NCBI GenBank assembly: GCA_020847435.1
Contig: JADLBX010000010.1
Coordinates: 1-63,752, forward strand
DNA from: Anaerolineales bacterium
Lineage (GTDB): Bacteria > Chloroflexota > Anaerolineae > Anaerolineales > Villigracilaceae
Direction of reading: 5' to 3'
Length of the DNA: 63,752 nucleotides
In this document: positions 34,002 to 41,916 of the stretch, piece after piece
How positions within the stretch are numbered: the first letter of the stretch is position 1
Layout of the letters: every line of letters starts with the position of its first letter
The notes under the pieces: model-generated
What the model saw: only the letters and a program-made list of their open reading frames with translations
What the model was told of the DNA's origin: nothing
The model's database searches: none
Translations under genes and position numbers: made by a program

Positions 34002-36526
34002 GCCTGAACCAGATTCTCTTGAGCGCGGCAGTCCTCGTCATCTTTTCGTTTCTGGGGGTCGGGTTATCGAGACGTTTCAGAAGACGAAGCCTGCGGAGTC
34101 GGATCACGCTGGGTATCCTTTTCACCGGCGGGATTGCAGTCGGATTCCTAGCCATCTATGCGATCAACAGTACGGTTAACATCACCAACCTGCTTTCCAA
34201 CCGCCTCGAGACAAGCGTCCAATTGCTCGCCGAGGAGCAGTTGGTCAATACGGTCAACACGGAAGCCGCGCAAGCGGACCTGTCTTTTGACCAGATCGAA
34301 GGAGATATTCTTGAACTTGCCGCGCATTGGAGCGCGTTGATCAAAGAGCAGGAAAAACTCGGGCAAGGCACGTATTGGGATGCGCGCACTGCGTTAACTC
34401 AATCGGCTGGGGGTCAGCGCGGAAATTCGACGGACGACGTTTCGTCGGTGTATGTGCCGGCAAAAGTTGCGCTGAGCGAAGAAGCGTTGAACGATTTGAA
34501 TACCTCGGCGTATCTGGATTTTTCCGCGCCCTCGGCGCTTGCCTCGAACGCCAGCCTGCTTGCGGTCTACGCGATCGATACGCGCGGCGCCACGCGGTAT
34601 TATCCCAACATCAATCTGGCGTCGCTCGTGCCGCCCGATTTTGACCCGACCGAACGCCCCTACTACAAGATCACTGCGCCGTTGTTCAACCCCACTCGAG
34701 CCGCACGCTGGTCAATCCCGTATGTGGACGCGACCGGCGGCGGACTGGTTGTAACGGTGGCGGCGCCCGTGTACGACGGCGAACTCTTCAAGGGAATCCT
34801 CGCGGCAGATATGCAACTCACAACGATCACCAGCCAGATCGAGCAGATCAAGATCGGTCAGACCGGCTACGCCTTCATGGTGGACGATGCGGGTCGAATC
34901 ATCTCGATGCCGCCGGCGGGCTACAAACTTTTCGACATTAACCCGGCGCAGGTTAATTCGGAGGAATATTTCAAGATCACCGTTCTCGGCGCGGGGCAAC
35001 CGGAACTGATCGAGATTACCAACCGCATGGCGGCAGGCGGCAACGGTTTGATCGTGCTACCCGTCAACGGCGTGGATACATATCTGGCGTTTGCGCCGGT
35101 CCGCTCCAACGGCTACTCCGTTGCAATCGTTGTGCCGGTGGCTGAGTTACAAACCGCCATTGTCACAGCACAGAACGAGACCCAAGCGCAGATCCTCTCC
35201 GCCGCGCGGCTTGCCGCGCTCATCCTCGCCATCCTGTTCGTGGCGGCATTCCTGATCAGCCTGCGGATCAGCGGACGCATTTCAGCGCCGATCGTCAGCC
35301 TGACAGAGACCGCGAACCGAATCGTCCAAGGCGACCTGCGCGCGCGCGCAAGCGCAACCCCCGGCGACGAGATCGGCGCCCTTGCCCACGCCTTCAACAC
35401 CATGACAAGCCGCTTAAGCGAAACCCTCACCGGACTCGAACAGCGCGTGGCAGACCGCACCTCCGACCTGACCGCCGCCAACCAGCAGATCGAACAACGC
35501 GCCGCGCAACTCGAAACCATCGCCAGGGTGGCGCAAGCCATCGGCTCAACACGAGACCTCGACACGCTCCTGCCACAGATCACAATCGCCATCAGCCGAC
35601 AGTTCGGCTTTTATCACGTCGGCATCTTTCTGCTCGATCAACATCGGGAATATGCGGTGTTGAGCGCGGCAAACAGCGCCGGCGGCAAACAGATGCTCGC
35701 CAACATCCACAAACTCAAAGTCGGCGAGACCGGCATCGTCGGCTACGTCACCGGCTCCGGCAAACCACGCGTCGCCTTGAACACCGGCGCCGACGCGGTC
35801 TTCTTCAACAACCCATACCTCCCGGAAACGCGTTCCGAGATCGCCCTACCCCTCCGCACCGGGGTAGAAATCATCGGCGCGCTCGATGTGCAAAGCGAGG
35901 AACCGAACGCGTTCGGAGAACAGGATGTGAACATCCTGACGATTCTCGCCGACCAGGTCAGCGTCGCCATCCAAAACGCGAGGTTGTACGAGGAAACGCA
36001 ACGCGCCCTCGCAGAATCGGAAACGCTCTCGCGGCAATTGGCGCACGCGGGCTGGCAGGAATTCTCGAAGGGCAGAAAACTACTCGGCATCCGACATTCG
36101 GGCGCGCGCGCCACCCTGCTCTACGCGCAGAAGAACGGTCAGGCGACCGAGCAGGTTGGGCTCAAGGCGGAGGAAGCCGCGTCCAAGCCGCGCGGCACAT
36201 CCATCGCCCTGCCGATCAAACTACGCGGCGAAACCATCGGCTCGGTGGAAGTCCGCGCCCCGGGCAACCGCCGCTGGGACCCGGATGAAATGGACATCGT
36301 GTCGGCGATCATCGAACGCGCCGCGCTCACGCTCGAAAACGCCCGCTTCCTCGAGGAAAGCCAGAAACGCGCGGCAAAAGAACGGACCATCGGCGAGATC
36401 GCCTCGAAGATCAGCGCCCATAGCGCCATCGAAGAGCTGATCAAAACTGCCGCGCTCGAACTGAGCCGCACCCTGCCCGGTGCCGAAGTCGCGATCCAGT
36501 TCAAGAAAGATACGGAGTCGGAATGA
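33998..36526 (+). CDS. Membrane GAF sensor with dCache domain (sensor 8)
   Basis: This 842-residue protein has TM1 about 30-52, an extracytoplasmic dCache-type domain to about 395 (PTERPYYKITAPLFNPTRAA, GGLVVTVAAPVYDGELFKGI, GYAFMVDDAGRIIS), and TM2 about 400-422. HAMP (SAPIVSLTETANRIVQGDLR), a coiled coil, a GAF (about 505-655; NPYLPETRSEIALPLRTG), the Trp linker (HAGWQEFSKG), a reduced GAF (ALPIKLRGETIGSVEVRA) and the shared tail (KERTIGEIASKIS) follow. dCache domains commonly bind amino acids and other small metabolites in chemoreceptors. Coupled to both neighbours by ATGA overlaps. It has no output domain. Confidence 0.89.
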   Translation: MSLNQILLSAAVLVIFSFLGVGLSRRFRRRSLRSRITLGILFTGGIAVGFLAIYAINSTVNITNLLSNRLETSVQLLAEEQLVNTVNTEAAQADLSFDQIEGDILELAAHWSALIKEQEKLGQGTYWDARTALTQSAGGQRGNSTDDVSSVYVPAKVALSEEALNDLNTSAYLDFSAPSALASNASLLAVYAIDTRGATRYYPNINLASLVPPDFDPTERPYYKITAPLFNPTRAARWSIPYVDATGGGLVVTVAAPVYDGELFKGILAADMQLTTITSQIEQIKIGQTGYAFMVDDAGRIISMPPAGYKLFDINPAQVNSEEYFKITVLGAGQPELIEITNRMAAGGNGLIVLPVNGVDTYLAFAPVRSNGYSVAIVVPVAELQTAIVTAQNETQAQILSAARLAALILAILFVAAFLISLRISGRISAPIVSLTETANRIVQGDLRARASATPGDEIGALAHAFNTMTSRLSETLTGLEQRVADRTSDLTAANQQIEQRAAQLETIARVAQAIGSTRDLDTLLPQITIAISRQFGFYHVGIFLLDQHREYAVLSAANSAGGKQMLANIHKLKVGETGIVGYVTGSGKPRVALNTGADAVFFNNPYLPETRSEIALPLRTGVEIIGALDVQSEEPNAFGEQDVNILTILADQVSVAIQNARLYEETQRALAESETLSRQLAHAGWQEFSKGRKLLGIRHSGARATLLYAQKNGQATEQVGLKAEEAASKPRGTSIALPIKLRGETIGSVEVRAPGNRRWDPDEMDIVSAIIERAALTLENARFLEESQKRAAKERTIGEIASKISAHSAIEELIKTAALELSRTLPGAEVAIQFKKDTESE

Positions 36527-38262
36527 TTCGAAAATTCTTCAGCCCACCGGCATTCGGAACCGAGGATGAAAATTTCCGCGCCAAGTTCATCAACTGGTTT
36601 GCATGGGCAGGCGTGGGGTTGCTCTCGGTGGGGCTTATACCGTATCTGATTTCACCCGGTCGAAGCTTCATCGTCGCGGTTCTCTCAGTCTTGATCGTCG
36701 TATTTCTTGCGGCGCTCTTTCTGTTGCGGCGCGGCAAAGTTATGGCAAGCGGCTGGCTGATCGTCAGCCTAAGCTGGCTTGGAATCGCGTTTCAAACCTT
36801 CACATCGAACGGCGTGCGGAGCACGTTTGCGATCGCCTTTATTGCGATTGGGCTTTTGGCTAGCATTGTGATCAATGCCCGTACTGGTAGTCTGCTCCTT
36901 TTCGCAAGCGTCGGCGTGATTGCCTTGCTCGCATTTGGCGAGGTGAATGGCTCGATCACGCCAGTCTCGCAGAGTCCCTTCACCTTTGGGCGCAATCTGG
37001 GGCTGATCTTTTTTGCCATTGCAATACTGATCAACCTCAACGCCACCAGCCTCAAAGACGCGGTCACGCGCGCCAACCAGAGCGAAGAAAGGTTGCGAAC
37101 ATCGAATACTTCATTGCTCGAATTGAACCGAACGCTCGAAGAGCGCATCGCCTCGCGCACCGCCGAATTGGAACAGGCAAACCGGCGCAACGAACGCCGC
37201 GCCCGTCAATTCGAAGCGATCGCGCAAGTGACCAAAGCCGCCACGGGCGGTCAGAGCCTCACCGAACTGCTCCCTGTGCTGGTACAAGTGATCAGCGATA
37301 AGTTTGATTATTATCACGCGGGCATCTTCCTGCTGGACGACAACCGCGAGTATGCCGAACTGCGCGCGGCTAACAGCGCGGGCGGGAAAAAGATGCTGAG
37401 TCGCAACCATAAACTCCACATCGGTCAAACCGGCATCGTTGGCTATGTTGTTGCGACGGGCGAACCACGCATCGCCCTCGACGTGGGAACAGACGCAGTT
37501 TTCTTCGACAACCCCGACCTCCCCGACACGCGCTCGGAAATGGCTCTGCCGCTTAAATTCTCAGGGGTCACGATCGGCGCGCTCGATATCCAAAGCGCTG
37601 ACCAGAACGCGTTCACCGCCGAAGATATCGAAGTCCTTTCAACACTGGCAGACCAGGTCGCCACGGCGATCCAGAACGCCCTATATTTTGAAACGACCCA
37701 AGCAATGATGGGCGAAGCGGAAAGGATGACCGGTTCCTACCTGCGGGAATCGTGGCGTTCGCTCGTCTCGCAGACAAATGAACTGGGCGTGGTCGCCCAC
37801 GACGCCACACTTAAAACAACCGGCGCAAGCCTGGACAAATCCATCTTTGCAAAAGTCTCGAATCCAGACCAAATGGCGATCGAGCATGGAGACAGACCCA
37901 GCCTTGCCTTACCGATCCGCCTCGCGGGAACGGTAGCCGGCGTGATGAACATCAATTTGAGCGAGGATCACGCCTGGGAAACCGACGAGATTGATATCGC
38001 GAAAGCGGTGGCAGAACGCCTCTCGCTCGCCTTGGAAGCCGCCACCCTGCTCGAAACCACACAAAAACGCGCGGAGATCGAACGCCTCACGTCGGAAATC
38101 TCCGGCAAGATCGGCGCCAGCACACAATTCGATTCAATCTTGCGCACCGCCGCAGAAGAACTGAGCCAGGCGCTCGGCGGGTCAGACGTGCTCGTGCAGA
38201 TCAACGCGCAGGCGCCGCAAACCCTGCAAGAGACTAGCCAACTCAGTGCAGAGAAGAAGTAG
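36523..38262 (+). CDS. Six-TM GAF sensor without output domain (sensor 9)
   Basis: This 579-residue protein has N-terminal motif RKFFSPPAFGTEDENFRAK like sensors 5 and 6, about six membrane helices (to about 180), then a coiled coil (IASRTAELEQANRRNERRAR), a full GAF (about 240-390; NPDLPDTRSEMALPLKFSGV), the Trp linker (RESWRSLVSQ), a reduced GAF (ALPIRLAGTVAGVMNINLS) and the shared tail (IERLTSEISGKIGASTQF). It has no output domain. A 27-base gap separates it from sensor 10, the longest gap between sensor genes in the cluster. Confidence 0.88.
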   Translation: MIRKFFSPPAFGTEDENFRAKFINWFAWAGVGLLSVGLIPYLISPGRSFIVAVLSVLIVVFLAALFLLRRGKVMASGWLIVSLSWLGIAFQTFTSNGVRSTFAIAFIAIGLLASIVINARTGSLLLFASVGVIALLAFGEVNGSITPVSQSPFTFGRNLGLIFFAIAILINLNATSLKDAVTRANQSEERLRTSNTSLLELNRTLEERIASRTAELEQANRRNERRARQFEAIAQVTKAATGGQSLTELLPVLVQVISDKFDYYHAGIFLLDDNREYAELRAANSAGGKKMLSRNHKLHIGQTGIVGYVVATGEPRIALDVGTDAVFFDNPDLPDTRSEMALPLKFSGVTIGALDIQSADQNAFTAEDIEVLSTLADQVATAIQNALYFETTQAMMGEAERMTGSYLRESWRSLVSQTNELGVVAHDATLKTTGASLDKSIFAKVSNPDQMAIEHGDRPSLALPIRLAGTVAGVMNINLSEDHAWETDEIDIAKAVAERLSLALEAATLLETTQKRAEIERLTSEISGKIGASTQFDSILRTAAEELSQALGGSDVLVQINAQAPQTLQETSQLSAEKK

Positions 38263-38289
38263 ACCGGGCATCCCGGTCAAAGAGAAACC

Positions 38290-41118
38290 ATGACGCTGAA
38301 CAAACCTCAAGGCAAGAACTTCCCGTCCACCTCGGCAACCGACCCGCGGCGGCAAGCCGCGATCCGGATCAACTTTGCGGCAGGGCTGTTGCTTTTTCTG
38401 GCTTCTATTCCAACGCTAGCGACTCGGACGCCCGAAATTTCGCTGACGTACATCGGCAATCTCATCACGCTGGCAATGGCGCTCATCTCGTTCCTCAGCG
38501 CCTGGGTCTGCTACCGATATGACGCCACACGCGGGAGTGTATTGTTTATCGCCGCGCTCTTGTTCGTCTCGCTCGGCATCCCCGTGTATGCCCATGGGCT
38601 GGGGTTGCAATCCGGGATCATCGTCGCCATCCTTGTGACCGGGGTTGCCGCGACCACCCTCCCAGCCGGGCTGGCGGCGCGCGTCAGCGCCCTCGCAGTG
38701 GTCGTGGAATCGGCTGTGATCCTCGCCGATCTGTATTTGCCCGATCTTGGAATCGGCAAGTTACAAAGCGCTTACATCAACTTATTCCTAGTCGTGATTG
38801 TCCTTGTCTTTGCCTATTATTCCCTACGGCAATATGCCAGTTATGCTTTCCGCGCCAAGTTGATCATTGCCTTCGCCCTCGTCGCAGTGACTGCCGTCAG
38901 CGCGGCGGCGATCGGCTTAAATACCATCGGCAAAAACGAATTGACCCGGCAGGCTGGTTCAAAACTAAACGAACTTGCAAACACCCTGGCAGAAACGGTT
39001 GGCACCAACCTGTCCTCCGAAACTGTCCTGCTGCAAACTGTTGGGGCTCAATTCGAAGATTTCGCCGGCGAAGCCTCGCAGGCATATTCAGGTAAAAAGA
39101 AAACAGAAATCCTGGAACAAATCAACGCGGTGGACGCCTCGTGGCGCGTCGCGGCAGACAACAGCCAACTGGTTCAATCGGTGGTCTCCAACCCGGTCGC
39201 CGATAAACTCCGTGAATTTCAGAAAGTGGCGCCACAGCACGTTGAACTCTTCATCACCGACCGGTTCGGGGCTAACTTGGCGGCGACCAACCGCACCTCC
39301 GACTACTTCCAAGCCGACGAAGAGTGGTGGCAAACGGCATACAACGACGGTGAAGGCACGGTGTATATCAGCCAACCGGAATTCGACGAAAGCAGTAACA
39401 CCTACGCCGTACTCATGGCAATCCCGATCTTCAGCGATAACAAACTGGTGGGGATCCTTCGGAGTACCCTGAACGTGACTGCCATTCGGACACTGCTCGA
39501 CAAGGAAAAAGACGCCGACCTCGGTCATGCCGATATCCTTGTGAGCGGCAACCAATTCATTAGCTCCGATACGCTAACCCCCGAGGAAATAACGGGATTA
39601 AAAAAGATCACCGGTTCGTTCGGCGAGTTCACTTTCGAAGGAGAACCGAGCCTGGTCAGTCAACAGAAAATCCACGCGCTTGCCGATTCGCCTGCATGGC
39701 AATCGGTAGAAGCGCTGAACTGGAACGTAATCATCCATCAACCTTTGGAACAAGCCCTGCTCCCGGTCGAAAACCAAACGCGCGCCACCATCTCCATCTC
39801 CATGCTCGTCTTGGCGCTCGCAGTCCTCTTCGGCTATCTGGTATCGCAACGTCTCGCCTCCCCCATCGTCAACCTCACCCACGTGACGAGCCAGATCGCG
39901 CAAGGAGATTTGAAAGTACGCGCAAACAGCCAGACCCAGGATGAGATCGGCGCCCTGTCCGATTCATTCAACCGGATGACCGACCAATTACAAGAAACGC
40001 TCAACAGCCTCGAAAACCGCGTCGCCGAACGCACAACCGACCTCGAGCAAGCGCGGCTACAAAGCGAAAAACGGGCGCGCGACCTCCAATCCATCAGCGA
40101 AATCTCGCGGATCATCTCCAGCGAACAACGTCTCGACATCCTCCTCCCGTTGATCACACGGCTCGTCAGCGAAAAATTCGACTTCTATCACGCGGGTATT
40201 TTTCTCACAGACGAAACCCGCCAATCGGTTGCCCTGCAAGCCGCCAACAGCGAAGGCGGGCAACGGATGTTGAACCGCAGTCACCGCCTCGAACTGGGGA
40301 CCGGCATCGTAGGCAACGTCGCCCAGACGGGAACCGCCCGCGTCACCCGCGACGTGGGAGCGGACGCAGTTTTCTTCGACAACCCCGACCTCCCGGCGAC
40401 CCGCTCCGAGATGGCGATTCCACTCAATGCCCGCGGCACGACCATCGGCGTGCTGGATGTCCAAAGCGCCAAACCCGGCGAGTTCACCGACAACATCGTG
40501 AACACACTGGGCATCCTCGGCGATCAAATCGCCATCGCCATCGAAAATGCACGCCTATTTTCCCGCACCCAACAGGCGCTCGCCGAGGCGCAAACGCTCT
40601 ACAGCCAATACCTGCAAAAAGAATGGAAAGCCTTCCGCGGCAAGACGTCGAACGTTGGCTACCACCAATCCACGCTCGGCGGCAAGCCGCTCGAAACTCC
40701 GATGGAATCGACCGGGATCAAGCAAGCCCTGCAACACGGCGAGGTCGTCCTCGGCGGCAGCGACGCGAACACCGAGCCGGCGGTGATCGTCCCGATCAAA
40801 TTGCGCGGCGAAACGATCGGCGTGTTGAACATCAAAGCCTCGTCAAAAAATTATGCATGGAGTAAAGACGAGATCAACATGATCGAATCGGTCTCCGAAA
40901 GATTGGCGCTCGCGCTCGAAAACGCGCGCCTGTTCGAGGAAACGAACCGGCGCGCGGAGCGCGAAAGGATCGTCTCGGAGATCACCGGAAAAATCCGAAG
41001 CGTGAACGATCCGCAAACCATGATCCAAACCGCGCTCGAAGAGTTGCGCAACGCGCTGGGCGCAAGCCGCATCCAGATGATTCCGCAAGCTTCAACCAGC
41101 GCGGGCAAAACGAATTAA
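38290..41118 (+). CDS. Composite membrane GAF sensor: multi-TM plus Cache domain (sensor 10)
   Basis: This 942-residue protein is the largest sensor. It joins both membrane designs of the family: about six helices in the first 185 residues, then another TM (about 193-213) followed by a double-Cache-like extracytoplasmic domain (HVELFITDRFGANLAATNRT, EEWWQTAYNDGEGTVYISQP). A TM near 500, HAMP (ASPIVNLTHVTSQIAQGDLK), a coiled coil, a GAF (about 600-750; NPDLPATRSEMAIPLNARG), the Trp linker (KEWKAFRGK), a reduced GAF (VPIKLRGETIGVLNIKAS) and the shared tail (RERIVSEITGKIR) follow. It has no output domain. The parA gene follows after 12 bases. Confidence 0.88.
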   Translation: MTLNKPQGKNFPSTSATDPRRQAAIRINFAAGLLLFLASIPTLATRTPEISLTYIGNLITLAMALISFLSAWVCYRYDATRGSVLFIAALLFVSLGIPVYAHGLGLQSGIIVAILVTGVAATTLPAGLAARVSALAVVVESAVILADLYLPDLGIGKLQSAYINLFLVVIVLVFAYYSLRQYASYAFRAKLIIAFALVAVTAVSAAAIGLNTIGKNELTRQAGSKLNELANTLAETVGTNLSSETVLLQTVGAQFEDFAGEASQAYSGKKKTEILEQINAVDASWRVAADNSQLVQSVVSNPVADKLREFQKVAPQHVELFITDRFGANLAATNRTSDYFQADEEWWQTAYNDGEGTVYISQPEFDESSNTYAVLMAIPIFSDNKLVGILRSTLNVTAIRTLLDKEKDADLGHADILVSGNQFISSDTLTPEEITGLKKITGSFGEFTFEGEPSLVSQQKIHALADSPAWQSVEALNWNVIIHQPLEQALLPVENQTRATISISMLVLALAVLFGYLVSQRLASPIVNLTHVTSQIAQGDLKVRANSQTQDEIGALSDSFNRMTDQLQETLNSLENRVAERTTDLEQARLQSEKRARDLQSISEISRIISSEQRLDILLPLITRLVSEKFDFYHAGIFLTDETRQSVALQAANSEGGQRMLNRSHRLELGTGIVGNVAQTGTARVTRDVGADAVFFDNPDLPATRSEMAIPLNARGTTIGVLDVQSAKPGEFTDNIVNTLGILGDQIAIAIENARLFSRTQQALAEAQTLYSQYLQKEWKAFRGKTSNVGYHQSTLGGKPLETPMESTGIKQALQHGEVVLGGSDANTEPAVIVPIKLRGETIGVLNIKASSKNYAWSKDEINMIESVSERLALALENARLFEETNRRAERERIVSEITGKIRSVNDPQTMIQTALEELRNALGASRIQMIPQASTSAGKTN

Positions 41119-41130
41119 GGCAGAGCAACT

Positions 41131-41916
41131 ATGGCATACACGATCGCAGTCTCGAACGAAAAAGGCGGCGTCGCCAAGACGACCACCACCCTCTCCCTCG
41201 GCGCGGCGCTTGCCGAGTTGGGTCACCGCGTCTTGTTAATCGACCTCGACCCGCAAGCCAACTTGAGCCTCGCGCTGGGGCTGGAGACCGGTGAGGCGGA
41301 GATCACATCCGCGAACGTGTTGATCGAAAACACGCCGCTCAAATCCGCCATCCGCAGGACGGATGTGGCCAACCTCGAACTCATCCCGTCCAATTCGCGG
41401 ATCGAAAGCGCCGAACAATACCTGCCCATGCGGAGCAATTATCTTGCCACTCTTCGTCAGGCGCTTCAGACCGGCGCGCTCAGCCATGAATACATCCTAT
41501 TCGATTGCCCGCCCGCCCTGGGCGCCATCACCCTGAATGCCCTCTCGGCGGCAGACTTGCTGATCATACCCACCCAAGCCGAATATTTTTCGGCATATGC
41601 CCTGCGGAATATGATGGGCTCAATCCGCCGCATCCGGCAGGAGAGCAACCCGAATCTCGCGTATCGCATCCTGGTGACATTGTTGGATCGTAGAAACCGC
41701 ACCCATCGCAATATCTTCGAGCAATTACAGGCAACCTTCGGGCAAGGCGTCTTTACCAGCGTCATCGAAATTGACACAAAACTTAGGGAAAGTCCCATTG
41801 CCGGAATGCCGATCACGCAATATCGCCCAACGAGCCGTGGCTCGCAACAATATCGTGTGCTTGCCCAGGAGTTAATCGAGTATGCCAAAGAAGAAGCCGG
41901 CCGCCAAACGGCTTGA
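41131..41916 (+). CDS. ParA/Soj-type ATPase, orphan
   Basis: This 261-residue deviant-Walker ATPase has Walker A EKGGVAKTTTTLS (KGGxxKT), switch IDLDPQANLSLALG and Walker B YILFDCPPALGAITLNAL, then IPTQAEYFSAYALRNM typical of ParA/Soj. No ParB gene or parS-like site is present, and genes on both sides encode sensors and a kinase. ParA-like proteins outside plasmid partition (ParC, PpfA, McdA) position chemoreceptor arrays or other cargo on the nucleoid or at a pole. A role in placing this sensor assembly is inferred. The gene overlaps the hybrid kinase by 35 bases, which implies tight co-expression. Confidence 0.92.
   Translation: MAYTIAVSNEKGGVAKTTTTLSLGAALAELGHRVLLIDLDPQANLSLALGLETGEAEITSANVLIENTPLKSAIRRTDVANLELIPSNSRIESAEQYLPMRSNYLATLRQALQTGALSHEYILFDCPPALGAITLNALSAADLLIIPTQAEYFSAYALRNMMGSIRRIRQESNPNLAYRILVTLLDRRNRTHRNIFEQLQATFGQGVFTSVIEIDTKLRESPIAGMPITQYRPTSRGSQQYRVLAQELIEYAKEEAGRQTA

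Noticed and set aside
20745-41118. The sensors as decayed kinases that lost their catalytic domains
   Set aside because: All ten frames are intact, overlap neatly, and end with the same conserved tail, which argues for selection rather than decay.
20745-41118. Phytochrome or cyanobacteriochrome photoreceptors
   Set aside because: None of the GAF domains shows the Cys-His chromophore attachment motif, and no PHY domain or bilin gene is present.
41131-41916. Chromosome or plasmid partition locus / replication origin
   Set aside because: No parB, parS-like 16-bp palindrome, dnaA, gidA or replication initiator gene is nearby; the context is entirely signalling.
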